The notes under the pieces: model-generated
The model's input: only the letters and a program-made list of their open reading frames with translations
What the model was told of the DNA's origin: nothing
Database searches by the model: none
Shown here: positions 16,376 through 25,235 of the stretch, piece by piece
Layout of the letters: each line of letters starts with the position of its first letter
How positions within the stretch are numbered: the stretch's first letter is position 1
Translations under genes and position numbers: made by a program
Source: Paraburkholderia podalyriae
Lineage (GTDB): Bacteria > Pseudomonadota > Gammaproteobacteria > Burkholderiales > Burkholderiaceae
Length of the DNA: 64,000 nucleotides
Assembly: GCF_014397785.1 (NCBI RefSeq)
Contig: NZ_VZQQ01000026.1
Coordinates: 30,463 to 94,462, forward strand
Direction: 5' to 3'

Positions 16376-17002
16376 TCATTGCGCGGCGACCAGCGCCTGC
16401 GAGCCGAGCCACGTGGTGATCTGCGCGACGAGGTCGTCGCTGGCCGCGGCGAGCGCCCGCGCGCCGCCGGCTGCATCCGCCGAATGCGCTGGCGCGCGCG
16501 CGACGAACGTCTGCTGACCGATCACCTTGCCGCCTCGCATCAGCGTCGCGCGCGCGGCGATCGCGCCGTGGCTGTCGGTCTGACTGTCGAACACCTGCTC
16601 GAACTCGGTCAGATCGACCCGCAGCACCGGCGCGGCCACGCCGTCGGCGCCCGTCAGCACGGTGCCGCGCTCGCTCAGCGCATTGCGCAGGCGCTGCGTC
16701 AGCAGTTGCGACGGCATCATCGTCCAGTGGCTGTTGGCGTAGGCGGCCGTCTGCTGCGCGTCGGCGTAGCTCAGCCGATAGATCAGCCGGTCGGATTCGA
16801 GCACGGACGGCGCGCCGACCTCGAGCACCTTGACGGCGGGCAGCCGGCTCGCGGCGGCGCTCTGCGGCGGTGGCCCAAAGTCGTAGCGGAGGTCCGAGAC
16901 CACCGCGGAAGTGCCCGCGCAGCCCGCCGCCAGCACGCCGAACGCGAGCAGCGCCGCGAGCGCGGCTCGCAAGGACAACAGTCGGTGAATCGAGCGTGAC
17001 AT
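16376..17002 (-). CDS. ABC-transport auxiliary lipoprotein (PqiC/DUF330-like) of the Mce system
   Basis: 208 residues with a lipoprotein signal peptide (hydrophobic stretch LRAALAALLAFGVLAAGC, lipobox LAAGC). The body has the DUF330-like pattern of a C-terminal helix pair (SQLLTQRLRNALSE) and beta-strands (LRVDLTEFEQVF), as in PqiC/YmbA-type lipoproteins. Such lipoproteins sit at the outer membrane and cooperate with MCE proteins in lipid transport. The ATG at 17002 follows AGGAAG at six bases. It is the fourth gene in the permease-ATPase-MlaD-lipoprotein cluster. Confidence 0.85.
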   Translation of the reverse strand: MSRSIHRLLSLRAALAALLAFGVLAAGCAGTSAVVSDLRYDFGPPPQSAAASRLPAVKVLEVGAPSVLESDRLIYRLSYADAQQTAAYANSHWTMMPSQLLTQRLRNALSERGTVLTGADGVAAPVLRVDLTEFEQVFDSQTDSHGAIAARATLMRGGKVIGQQTFVARAPAHSADAAGGARALAAASDDLVAQITTWLGSQALVAAQ

Positions 17003-17031
17003 AGCATCTTCCTGTGTTCCAGCCTGCGGAG

Positions 17032-18003
17032 TTAGTGGGCTGCGGGCGCGGCGGCAGCGGCGGGCCACGCGAAGCCGGCCTCCCCCGGACCCGGCGCCGC
17101 GCGCGGCGCGCCGAACAGCACGCTGCGCGGATTGGTGTTGAAGGTGTCGGCGGCGCGGTCGATCGATTGTGCGGCCGAGCGCGCTTCCTCGGTCAGCGAA
17201 TTCACGCGCGGCAGCGTGTCGTAGCCGACCCGGGCGGACAGATCCTGCAGTGACGAGTTCATCTGCGTGAGCGCTTCGCCCGCCTGCTGCGCGGCCGTGC
17301 CGACCTTGTTCAGGTTGCGCTCGAACGGCCCGTCGGGACGTTCGAGGCCCGTAATCATCTGGTTGGTCGAGGCGAGCGTGCGGTTCAACTGGTCGATCGT
17401 GCCGGGCAGCTTGCTGGCGACGGGCCCCATCTGTTGAGTCAGCGCCGCGACGCCTGAAGCGGCCTGCGCGATGTTCGCCGCCGTATCGTGCAGTTGCGCG
17501 ACCATTTCCGGCGACAGCATGTTGTTTACGCTGTCGGTGACTTTTTCGAGCTTGCGCAACAGCACGTCGCCGCGTTGCTGCAACTGGTCGAACAGGCCCG
17601 GGCGCATCGGCAATTGCGCGACCTTCTGCGCCGACGACGGCAGCGGTGTCAGATCGCGCCCGGTATCGTCGAGCTGGATGAACGCGATGCCGGTCACGCC
17701 CTGCAAGCCGAGACTGCCGAACGTCGAATGCGTGATCGGCGCGTGCTCGTCGACCATGATGCGGATCAGGATCTGCCCCGGATGTGTCGGATCGAACTTG
17801 ATCGACTGCACGCGGCCGACGTCGAGTCCGCGAAAGCGCACCGCGGCGTCCGCAAAAAGGCCGGTCACGTTGGTGCGCGCGATCAGGTCGTACGGCACCC
17901 GCACCGTGCGGTCAACGTTGAACAGAAACGCGGCCAGCCCGATCGCCGCCATCAGCACGACGGTGAACAGCCCGGCCCAGAATGCATGCGATTTGTTTTC
18001 CAT
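17032..18003 (-). CDS. MlaD-family MCE lipid-binding protein
   Basis: 323 residues. One N-terminal transmembrane helix (about 7-28) anchors a periplasmic MCE domain (DLIARTNVTGLFADAAVRFR, VGRVQSI, then LGLQGVTGIAFIQL). A long helical region rich in glutamine, asparagine and threonine follows, probably forming the hydrophobic needle of an MCE hexamer. The tail is alanine/proline rich. It works with the ATPase and permease encoded immediately upstream. The ATG at 18003 is preceded by AGGA. The 'm' of MCE lies in the single-domain (MlaD/PqiB-like) class. Confidence 0.9.
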   Translation of the reverse strand: MENKSHAFWAGLFTVVLMAAIGLAAFLFNVDRTVRVPYDLIARTNVTGLFADAAVRFRGLDVGRVQSIKFDPTHPGQILIRIMVDEHAPITHSTFGSLGLQGVTGIAFIQLDDTGRDLTPLPSSAQKVAQLPMRPGLFDQLQQRGDVLLRKLEKVTDSVNNMLSPEMVAQLHDTAANIAQAASGVAALTQQMGPVASKLPGTIDQLNRTLASTNQMITGLERPDGPFERNLNKVGTAAQQAGEALTQMNSSLQDLSARVGYDTLPRVNSLTEEARSAAQSIDRAADTFNTNPRSVLFGAPRAAPGPGEAGFAWPAAAAAPAAH

Positions 18004-18034
18004 TGTCAGTTTTCCTGGTTCACGACGGCCGGCC

Positions 18035-18913
18035 TCACAGCGGCAACTCGGACGACGCCGGCTCGAGCGCCGCCCGCGGCAGCTTCGCGCGGCGCTCCGG
18101 CGGCAGCGCCTGCAACGCGCGGCGCCCGCGCAGGCCGAGGAAATATTCGCGGATGAACGGATGGTCAATGCCCGCGGCCTGTTCGACCGGCGCGTTCACC
18201 AGCACCTTCCGATCGGCGATCACGGCCACGCGCGTCGACAGCGCGACCATCGTGTCGAGATCGTGCGTGACCATCACGACCGTGAGACCGAGCGCGCGAT
18301 GCAGCCCGGAGATCAGCTCGACGAATTCTTCGGACGCCTGCGGGTCGAGGCCGGCGGTCGGTTCGTCGAGAAACAGCAGCTCGGGTTCGAGCGCGATCGC
18401 GCGCGCGATGCCGACCCGCTTGATCATTCCGCCCGACAGCGCCGACGGCATCTTCGACGCGTGCTTGCACGGCAACCCGACCATTTCGAGCTTCAGCATC
18501 ACGATGTCGCGCAGCAGGTCTTCTGGCACCTTGCCGAGCTCGCGCACCGGTTGCGCGACGTTGTCGAACACGGACAGCGACGAGAACAGCGCGCCGCGCT
18601 GGAACAGCATGCCGGAGCGGCTGCGCATCAGCAGCGCGGTGTCGGCGGAGATCGTGGCGAGATTCTCGCCGAACAGCTTGATGGTGCCCCTCGACGGCCG
18701 TTCGAGGCCGAGAATCTGCCGCACCAGCGTGGTCTTGCCCGAACCCGAGCCGCCGACGATCGACACGATCTCGCCGCGCCGCACGTCGAGGTTCAGATGC
18801 TGATGCACGATGTTGCGGCCGTAGCGCTTGGTGATGTCGATCACCTCGATCACCGGCTCGGCGATCGACGGTACGGGCTGGCCGCGCACGGCCTCGGTCA
18901 GTGGCGCGATCAT
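18035..18913 (-). CDS. MlaF-type ABC transporter ATP-binding protein
   Basis: 292 residues. All nucleotide-binding motifs are present: Walker A GGSGSGKTT, signature LSGGM, Walker B ELLFLDEP with the D-loop TAGLDP, and the switch histidine in VTHDLD. The Q-loop region GMLFQRGALFSSLSV is typical of MlaF/Ttg2A-type ATPases. Its ATG overlaps the stop of the permease gene (ATGA), indicating translational coupling. It powers lipid movement between the membranes. The C-terminal 40 residues are arginine/alanine-rich and variable. Confidence 0.93.
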   Translation of the reverse strand: MIAPLTEAVRGQPVPSIAEPVIEVIDITKRYGRNIVHQHLNLDVRRGEIVSIVGGSGSGKTTLVRQILGLERPSRGTIKLFGENLATISADTALLMRSRSGMLFQRGALFSSLSVFDNVAQPVRELGKVPEDLLRDIVMLKLEMVGLPCKHASKMPSALSGGMIKRVGIARAIALEPELLFLDEPTAGLDPQASEEFVELISGLHRALGLTVVMVTHDLDTMVALSTRVAVIADRKVLVNAPVEQAAGIDHPFIREYFLGLRGRRALQALPPERRAKLPRAALEPASSELPL

Positions 18914-20079
18914 CCTAGCCCCACGTTCTGAAAGAGGATCGCGAACACCGCGTCCGCGAGAATCACGATGGTGATCGACGTGACCACCGAGGTCGTCGTG
19001 CCTTCGCCGAGACTCTGCGAATTGGCTTTGATACGGAAGCCGAAATGACAGCCTGCGATCGCGATCAGCATACCGAACACCGCGCCCTTGCCAAGGCCGA
19101 TCCACAGGTTCGCGATCGGCACGACGTTCGGCAGTTGCCGCGCGAAGAAGCTCATGTCGATGCCAAGCACGAGCTTCGCAGCGAGCGCACCGCCCGTCAA
19201 CGAGATCACGTTGGTCCACATCACGAGCAGCGGCATCGCGACGGCCAGTGCGATCACGCGCGGCAGGATCAGGCGCAGGCCGTGCGGGATGCCCATCACG
19301 CGCATCGCGTCGAGTTCCTCGGTCACGCGCATCACGCCGATCTGCGCGGTGATCGCCGAGCCCGAGCGGCCCGCCACCAGAATTGCCGACAACACCGGGC
19401 CGAGCTCGCGAATCACCGCGAGGCCCAGAATATTGACGATGAACTGGTTCGCGCCAAAGATACGCAATTGCTGTGCCGACAGATAGCTCAACACGATGCC
19501 GATCAGGAACGCGACCAGCGCGGTGATCGGCAGCGCGCGGGCGCCGGCGTTGTAGATGTTCGCGGAGATTTCGGTCCACGGCGTGATCTTCGGCTTGCGC
19601 ACGATCGCGAGCAGATCGAGCACGACGCGCCCGAGCATCGTGACGCCGCCCTGCATATGCTCGACGAACGAGAAGAGACCGAGACCGAGACGCGTAAAGG
19701 GATCGAGGCGGGTGACCGGCTCGGCGCTCTCGCGCCCCGCGTCGAGCAGCGCGATGCGCTCGAAGATGTCGCGCTGCGTGTCGGTAAGCGCGGTGCCGGG
19801 CGGCATCGTGCGGCCCCACACACGCCACAGCGCCTGGCCGCCGACGTGGTCCATCCTGTCGACCCGCGACAGGTCCCACTCGCCGATGCCCTGCGCGCCG
19901 GTCAGCGAACGCAGCAACGGGATCACATGCCCGGTGTCGCGATCGCGCGCGAGCGCGAGCGCCGTCCACTGGCCCGAGAGACGGACGATCTTGCCTTGGC
20001 TGCCAGCCGCGACTTCAAGGCCGGGCGGAGTGTCGTAGTTCAAGGATCGCGTGAATCTGGTTATCGGATTAGCGGCCAT
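18910..20079 (-). CDS. MlaE-type permease with N-terminal STAS-like domain
   Basis: 389 residues. An N-terminal STAS-like segment (about 20-120, including LSGQWTALALARD and LSRVDRMDHVGGQALW) is fused to an MlaE/YrbE permease domain with five or six membrane helices and the motifs LGPVLSAILVAGRSGSAI and EELDAMRVMGI. In E. coli the STAS partner is a separate protein (MlaB); here it is fused. The start is ATG 20079 (MAANPITRF). It is the first gene of the transporter operon and is divergent from birA. Confidence 0.9.
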   Translation of the reverse strand: MAANPITRFTRSLNYDTPPGLEVAAGSQGKIVRLSGQWTALALARDRDTGHVIPLLRSLTGAQGIGEWDLSRVDRMDHVGGQALWRVWGRTMPPGTALTDTQRDIFERIALLDAGRESAEPVTRLDPFTRLGLGLFSFVEHMQGGVTMLGRVVLDLLAIVRKPKITPWTEISANIYNAGARALPITALVAFLIGIVLSYLSAQQLRIFGANQFIVNILGLAVIRELGPVLSAILVAGRSGSAITAQIGVMRVTEELDAMRVMGIPHGLRLILPRVIALAVAMPLLVMWTNVISLTGGALAAKLVLGIDMSFFARQLPNVVPIANLWIGLGKGAVFGMLIAIAGCHFGFRIKANSQSLGEGTTTSVVTSITIVILADAVFAILFQNVGLG

Positions 20080-20176
20080 TGTAGCGAAGGCTCGGCCGTC
20101 GGTCCGCACTGATGCACATCGATCGGCGTCGCCGCTCACCGGTCCGCATTCGGGTCTCGGGCGGGTTCGCTGTGGC

Positions 20177-20182
20177 TACAAT
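20177..20182 (+). promoter_or_regulatory. Promoter -10 element (TACAAT) of birA
   Basis: TACAAT in the context GGCTACAATACGAGTCATG lies so close to the birA ATG at 20190 that transcription would begin at or next to the start codon. The same GCTACAAT string precedes the thioredoxin and metH genes in this window. Confidence 0.5.
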
Positions 20183-20189
20183 ACGAGTC

Positions 20190-21128
20190 ATGAATGCCTC
20201 CAGGACTCCCGCCTCCCCGCCCGCTGCGACAAGCGCGGCACCAGTCTCGTCGTCGGCTTGGACCGACTGGCGCATCGATCGCGAACGCGCCGTCAAACTG
20301 TTCGGCGCGCATGCGCATGACTGGCCGATCGAAATCGTCGAAGAAACCGGCTCGACCAACGCCGACCTGATGGCGCGCGTGAAAGCACTGCCGCGCCGCG
20401 CGAACGCGCTGCCGCAGCCGATCGTGCGCGTCGCGTATCTGCAGACCGCGGGGCGCGGCCGCCGTGGCCGGCCGTGGTACGCGGAGCCGGGTAACGCGCT
20501 GCTGTTCTCGGTCGCGTGCGTATTGCCGCGCCCGCTCGAAGGGCTCGCGGGCTTGAGCCTCGCGGTGGGCGTCGCGCTCGTCGACGGGTTGCGCTCGCTG
20601 CCGGTCGCAGGTCCCGGACAGATCGCGCTGAAGTGGCCGAACGACGTGCTGCTCGAAGGCGACAAGCTCGCCGGCATCCTGATCGAAACCGCGTGGAGCA
20701 CCGACGATGCGAGCGCGGTCGTGATCGGCATCGGCACCAACGTGAAGGGCGCCGATGAACTCGCGGCGAAGGTCGGCGCGCTGAACACCGACGTGCCGCC
20801 GCAGGCGCGCGGCACGGTGCCCACCGCGTTGCAGCGCGCGCTGCCGAATGCGAATCTGACCGACACGCTCGCCGCCGAATTGAACGCGCTCGAGCCGATG
20901 CTGCAGCGCTTCGGCACCGAAGGCTTCGCGCCGTTCCAGCCGCGTTGGAACGCGGTGCATGCTTACGCGGGTCGCGAAGTCGTGCTGCTCGAGCAGGGCG
21001 AGGAACTCGCGCGCGGCGTGGCGGCGGGCGTCGACGAACGGGGCCAGTTGCTGCTCGATACGGCTGAGGGCCGCCAGAGCATCGCGACCGGCGACGTGTC
21101 GCTGCGCCTCGCCGACGGTGTCGCATGA
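20190..21128 (+). CDS. birA: Biotin-[acetyl-CoA-carboxylase] ligase
   Basis: 312 residues. Catalytic-domain motifs of biotin protein ligase are present: EETGSTNADLMAR, the adenylate loop GRGRRGRPW, and ALKWPNDVLLEGDKLAGIL. The N-terminus lacks the DNA-binding domain of E. coli BirA and begins with about 30 alanine/serine-rich residues, so this is a ligase without repressor function. It attaches biotin to carboxylase carrier proteins. It is followed by coaX with a 4-base ATGA overlap. The biotin synthesis genes lie 33 kb away. Confidence 0.95.
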   Translation: MNASRTPASPPAATSAAPVSSSAWTDWRIDRERAVKLFGAHAHDWPIEIVEETGSTNADLMARVKALPRRANALPQPIVRVAYLQTAGRGRRGRPWYAEPGNALLFSVACVLPRPLEGLAGLSLAVGVALVDGLRSLPVAGPGQIALKWPNDVLLEGDKLAGILIETAWSTDDASAVVIGIGTNVKGADELAAKVGALNTDVPPQARGTVPTALQRALPNANLTDTLAAELNALEPMLQRFGTEGFAPFQPRWNAVHAYAGREVVLLEQGEELARGVAAGVDERGQLLLDTAEGRQSIATGDVSLRLADGVA

Positions 21129-21955
21129 CGCAGCGCGCGCCCTATCTGCTGATCGACGCGGGCAATAGCCGGATCAAGTGGGCGCTGGTGCAGTCCGATG
21201 GGACGCAGTTGGCGAGCGGCGCGCTCTCGCATGACGACGTTGCCGGGCCACGCGCGCGGCCGGGAGCGCAACCCGCCTGGACTGACTGGCCGACGCCATG
21301 CGGCGCGTGGCTCTCCAACGTGGCGGGCACGGAGGTCGCGACGCACATTGCGACGCTGGTCGACGCGCACTGGCCGCGACTGCCGCTCGCGACGATCCGC
21401 GCGAGCGCTCGCCAATGCGGCGTGACCAATTGCTACACGACACCGGACTCGCTCGGCAGCGATCGCTGGGCCGGCATGATCGGCGCGCACGCGACCTTTC
21501 CCGGCGAGCATCTGCTGCTCGCGACCTTCGGCACCGCGACAACGCTCGAGGCCTTGCGCGCGGACGGCGCATTCATCGGCGGATTGATTGCGCCGGGCTG
21601 GACGCTGATGATGCGCTCGCTCGGTGAGCACACCGCGCAACTGCCGACGCTCGACGCCACGCACGCGCGCAGTCTGCTCGACGCGGCCGACGCGACCCGT
21701 CGCGGCCCGTTCTTCGCGACGGATACGCCGTGCTCACTATCGGCGGGCTGCACGCTGGCGCAGGCGGGACTGATCGAGCGGATGTGGCGGGATCTGCAGG
21801 AGGAGTGGCAGGTGCCGGTGCGTCTCGTGGTCGGCGGCGGCGCCGCCGACGAAGTGGCAAGCGCGCTGAAAGTGCCGCATACTCGCCACGATTCGCTGGT
21901 GCTGTCGGGGCTTGCGCTGATCGCGGCCGAGGATACGGCGCGGCAGCGCGTCTGA
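21125..21955 (+). CDS. coaX: Type III pantothenate kinase
   Basis: 276 residues. The ASKHA-fold signature of CoaX is visible: YLLIDAGNSRIKWAL (phosphate loop), the substrate region SLGSDRWAGMIGA, GTATTLEAL, and GGLIAPGW. It phosphorylates pantothenate in coenzyme A synthesis. Family members need a monovalent cation and are insensitive to CoA feedback. The start codon overlaps the birA stop, a pairing common in bacteria with type III enzymes. Confidence 0.95.
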   Translation: MTQRAPYLLIDAGNSRIKWALVQSDGTQLASGALSHDDVAGPRARPGAQPAWTDWPTPCGAWLSNVAGTEVATHIATLVDAHWPRLPLATIRASARQCGVTNCYTTPDSLGSDRWAGMIGAHATFPGEHLLLATFGTATTLEALRADGAFIGGLIAPGWTLMMRSLGEHTAQLPTLDATHARSLLDAADATRRGPFFATDTPCSLSAGCTLAQAGLIERMWRDLQEEWQVPVRLVVGGGAADEVASALKVPHTRHDSLVLSGLALIAAEDTARQRV

Positions 21956-22048
21956 TTGCCTCGCGCGCATATCGCCGTGTATTTTTCGCGCCAGCGCTTC
22001 TCCGTCACACCCCAGGCTCAACTTGTATCTGGATTGGAAACACCCATA

Positions 22049-22288
22049 ATGCTTCGCTGGCCGATCGCCATTCTGATTGTTGTCAACGTGCTGGCTTTCG
22101 TCGCGCTGCGTGGCACCTTTGGCCCGACACCCACCGCGGGCGGACGCGAACCAAACCGTCTGAACCGCCAGATTCATCCGAGCTGGCTGAAGGTGCAGCC
22201 GGTCAGCGCGGCCGATGCCGCCGATCAGGCGGTGGTCGGCGGACCCGCGCCGGAGGCGCCGATTTCGACATCGGAGTTGCCGCAGTAA
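22049..22288 (+). CDS. Small membrane-anchored protein of unknown function
   Basis: 79 residues. One N-terminal transmembrane helix (WPIAILIVVNVLAFVAL, about 4-22) is followed by a short proline/alanine-rich periplasmic tail. No enzymatic motif. I chose the ATG at 22049; an in-frame TTG immediately after coaX would add 31 residues of unlikely sequence. It lies 93 bases after coaX on the same strand and may be cotranscribed. The function is not recognised; an SPOR-type or similar partner domain is absent. Confidence 0.65.
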   Translation: MLRWPIAILIVVNVLAFVALRGTFGPTPTAGGREPNRLNRQIHPSWLKVQPVSAADAADQAVVGGPAPEAPISTSELPQ

Positions 22289-22338
22289 CGAGGCGAGGTT
22301 CCGCGGTCCGCCGCGCTTGCCCGCGTCAATCAGCAGCA

Positions 22339-22821
22339 TCAACCCAGCGTGCGTACCTTCTTCAGCAGCGCGGTCGTCGAGCGATCGTGCTGGAACGCTA
22401 TCGCGAGCGCCTTGCCGCCCCAGCCACGCACGAGCGCCGATTCAGGCAGCGCGTCCATGTCGTAGTCGCCGCCCTTCACGAGAACGTCCGGGCGCAGCGC
22501 GGCAATCAGCTCGACCGGCGTCTTCTCGCCGAAGCCCACCACGTAGTCGACGCTTTCCAGCGCCGCGAGCAAGGCCATGCGGTCGGCCTCGTTGTTGATC
22601 GGCCGGTCGTCGCCCTTGCCGAGCATCCGAACCGACGCGTCGCTATTGACCCCGACGATAAGGCACGCGCCCAACGCCTTCGCGTCGGCCAGATAGGTCA
22701 CGTGACCGCGATGCAGGATATCGAACACGCCGTTCGTAAACACGACGGGCGCGCGCAGCGAAGGACGCAGTTTCGCGAGGGCATCGCGCGTCAGAATCTT
22801 GCGTTCGAAGATGGCGGTCAT
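22339..22821 (-). CDS. rfaE2: D-glycero-beta-D-manno-heptose-1-phosphate adenylyltransferase
   Basis: 160 residues, the size of stand-alone HldE C-terminal (RfaE domain II) enzymes. The nucleotidyltransferase motif FTNGVFDILHRGHVTYL contains the HxGH element, and DRSTTALL carries the second nucleotide-binding motif. It makes ADP-heptose for the lipopolysaccharide inner core. The kinase half (domain I) is not in the window; it is encoded separately, as is usual in Burkholderia. The start at 22821 gives MTAIFERKIL. Confidence 0.93.
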   Translation of the reverse strand: MTAIFERKILTRDALAKLRPSLRAPVVFTNGVFDILHRGHVTYLADAKALGACLIVGVNSDASVRMLGKGDDRPINNEADRMALLAALESVDYVVGFGEKTPVELIAALRPDVLVKGGDYDMDALPESALVRGWGGKALAIAFQHDRSTTALLKKVRTLG

Positions 22822-22966
22822 CGTACAGTCACAGAGTTGCGGAGTTACGGGAACAGGAATTCCAAGTGCCGTCACGATACACGCTGGACCGCGCGAAGCA
22901 AAACGGTCCGGCAAGCTCGCGCCTGCCGGACCGCCTTTTCAAATGGCATTTAAACCGCCCCAGCCG

Positions 22967-23845
22967 TTACGCCGGCTGCTGATGCGCGGAGTTTTGATCA
23001 GCGGCTTGCAGGCGCGCAACCACTTCCTTGCGATAACGGTTCAATTCCTGCGCGGTGTTGAACGTGCGTTCGAACAGCAGCGACAGGTTGTGCAGAATGC
23101 GCTCGACGACCTTCTTTTCCCAGCCGTCGTCAAAACGGATCTGCTCGTCGAGCCAGCGCTCGAGCCATTCCGGATCCGGCAGACGCGACTGAATCGTGTC
23201 GCGCGGGAACAGCGCCTGATTCACGTGCAGGTTGGTGGGGTGCAGCGGCTTTTCGGTGCGACGCGCCGACGCCATCAGCACACCGATCTTCGCGAACGCG
23301 GCACGCGCGATGTCGCCGGTTTGCGCCATCGCCTTCTTCATGTAGCGCAGATACGCGCCGCCGTGGCGCGCTTCGTCGCGCGAGATGGTTTCGTAGATGT
23401 GCTTGATGACCGGCTCGGTGTGCCATTCGGCAGCGCGGCGATACCAGTGATTGAGGCGGATTTCGCCGCAGAAGTGCAGCATCAGCGTTTCGAGCGGCGG
23501 CGCGGGATCGAACTCGAAGCGCACCGCGTGCAGTTCCTCTTCGGTCGGGACCAGTTCCGGCTTGAAGCGGCGCAGGTACTCCATCAGCACCAGCGAGTGT
23601 TTCTGCTCCTCGAAGAACCACACGCTCATGAATGCGGAGAAATCGCTGTCGTGATGATTGTCACGCAGAAACATTTCCGTGGCGGGCAACGCCGACCATT
23701 CGGTGATCGCGTTCATCTTGATCGTCGCGGCCTGCTCGTCGGTCAACAGCGATGCATCGAATTTGTCCCAGGGAATGTCCTTCTCCATGTCCCATCGAAC
23801 GGATTCGAGCGATCTATAAAGTTCCGGATAAAGCATGGTGTTCAT
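22967..23845 (-). CDS. Ferritin-like diiron protein, acyl-ACP-desaturase-like
   Basis: 292 residues, all-helical, no signal peptide. Two iron-binding motifs are visible: E-E-Q-K-H (79-83) and D-E-A-R-H (157-161), separated by about 78 residues, which is the diiron arrangement of soluble acyl-ACP desaturases and related ferritin-like enzymes. The chain is shorter than plant desaturases. It may be a desaturase, an oxygenase, or an oxygen-reactive protein; the substrate is unknown. The ATG at 23845 follows GGGGTGGG. A long non-coding leader (over 500 bases to the next gene) precedes it. Confidence 0.75.
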   Translation of the reverse strand: MNTMLYPELYRSLESVRWDMEKDIPWDKFDASLLTDEQAATIKMNAITEWSALPATEMFLRDNHHDSDFSAFMSVWFFEEQKHSLVLMEYLRRFKPELVPTEEELHAVRFEFDPAPPLETLMLHFCGEIRLNHWYRRAAEWHTEPVIKHIYETISRDEARHGGAYLRYMKKAMAQTGDIARAAFAKIGVLMASARRTEKPLHPTNLHVNQALFPRDTIQSRLPDPEWLERWLDEQIRFDDGWEKKVVERILHNLSLLFERTFNTAQELNRYRKEVVARLQAADQNSAHQQPA

Positions 23846-24385
23846 AGTCCCACCCCTGTTCTGCACTTACTGTGTGTGTCTGTTGCTGCTACGTGTAGTC
23901 GTTTTTACCTACGACGAACGGATCTGCCGTTTATCGGCCAAGCGTTCAATTTTACGCGTTAACCGGCCGCCCAGAAGCATCGGGCAGCAAAGAAGTCCGG
24001 GCTGTTGTATTGTCGTCTGAAGCGTGATCCAGCCGCCGCAGCCAACCGTGGGTGAGGAATACCCTTTGCCTGAGGTCGAGCCAGTCTGGGTCGACAAACC
24101 ACCCCGTCCAGCCCTGCACCGGTAGTGCCGGCGGCGAATGACGCCAGGGTGGCGGGATTGGTTGCTTTCAGCGCGCGCCCCAAAGCCAGATCAAGCTTAC
24201 ACAATGATAGCATGCGCTTCCCACCAAACCCGTGACAGAAGCCGCGCGAGTGCGCTGTGGCATTGACTTCTCTCAAGAAATTCGGCGATTCGCGCGCGCG
24301 GAAATCGACGGCGTTGGAATAGGGAAAAACGCAGCCGATCAGTCGCCTTCATCATCGGCCACTGATTCCCGGCGCGCCGTCCGGC
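23846..24385. other. 540-base intergenic region
   Basis: No gene is supported. It separates two minus-strand genes (phaM and the ferritin-like gene) and must hold the promoter of the latter. The part 23880-23960 and the part 24190-24340 are richer in A and T than the flanks. I see no clear -35/-10 pair, terminator or known RNA motif. Confidence 0.5.
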
Positions 24386-25153
24386 TCACGTCGACTTTTT
24401 CGGCGTTGCCGCGCTCGTTCCGGCCGCGCGTTTGGCTGACGTGGCTGCGCGCTTCGCGGCCGGCCGTTTGGCGGCGGGCTTCGCGTTTTGCGCGGCGGCG
24501 CCCGATGCATCGGCGCCCGGCGCATCGGCGGCCTTCGACGGCTCCGGCTTTCCCTGCGTGCCCCCGCCCGCCGCGGCGACCGCGACGGACGGCTGCGTCA
24601 CCGCGAACTGCGCGATCTGGTTGAACTGCGATTGAAGCAGGTTCCACCACGCGGATGCATCGAAAGCGGGCGCCGCGGGCGCTTCCTCTTCGTCACTGTC
24701 GGCCTGCGTGGCGCTTTCGGGCGCGAGCTCGGCCGGCTTCGTCCAACTCCGCGCCGGCGCGTCAGTCGCGGCGGAACTCGACGCAGCCGCCGCCGGCTGC
24801 GACATCGACGACTGCGCGAACGCGCCGAACGCGCGCAGTGTCGCGAGCGTCGCGCGTTGCACTTCGAGCGCCTGGGTCGCCGACTGCAGCATGCTCAGGT
24901 TCAGCTTCAGCCATTGCTCGACCGCGCGCATGTCGGTGATGCGCTTGTCGAGCTCCTCGACGCTCGTGAGCGGCGCCATCATGTCGGTCATCATCGACAG
25001 CGACGGGCTCGTGCCGCCCCCCGGCTGCGCGCCCGTCATGGCGGCGCCGAACGGCGACAGCCGAATCATGGCCCACATGCGATCGAGCATTTCAGCGGGC
25101 GGGAAACCGGGAAAACCGGGAAAGGGCGGCGCGGAGCCAGTGGTGTCGGTCAT
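24386..25153 (-). CDS. phaM: PhaM-type PHB granule multifunctional regulatory protein
   Basis: 255 residues. The N-terminal half (PAEMLDRMWAMIRLSPFG, then EELDKRITDMRAVEQWLKLNLSMLQ) matches PhaM of Ralstonia, which binds and activates PHA synthase at granules. The middle is alanine/proline/glutamate-rich. The C-terminal 40 residues are built of lysine-alanine-proline repeats like those of histone H1 and PhaM, which attach granules to the nucleoid. The start at 25153 gives MTDTTGSAPPFPGF with GAGG eight bases upstream. No other pha gene is next to it. Confidence 0.85.
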   Translation of the reverse strand: MTDTTGSAPPFPGFPGFPPAEMLDRMWAMIRLSPFGAAMTGAQPGGGTSPSLSMMTDMMAPLTSVEELDKRITDMRAVEQWLKLNLSMLQSATQALEVQRATLATLRAFGAFAQSSMSQPAAAASSSAATDAPARSWTKPAELAPESATQADSDEEEAPAAPAFDASAWWNLLQSQFNQIAQFAVTQPSVAVAAAGGGTQGKPEPSKAADAPGADASGAAAQNAKPAAKRPAAKRAATSAKRAAGTSAATPKKST

Positions 25154-25235
25154 GCTTGTCGCCTCGGTGCCTGAAGATTGGTGGGGTGCGCGCAACCGCG
25201 CGCGTTGATTCGATCATACCGTGCCGACTGTGGCA

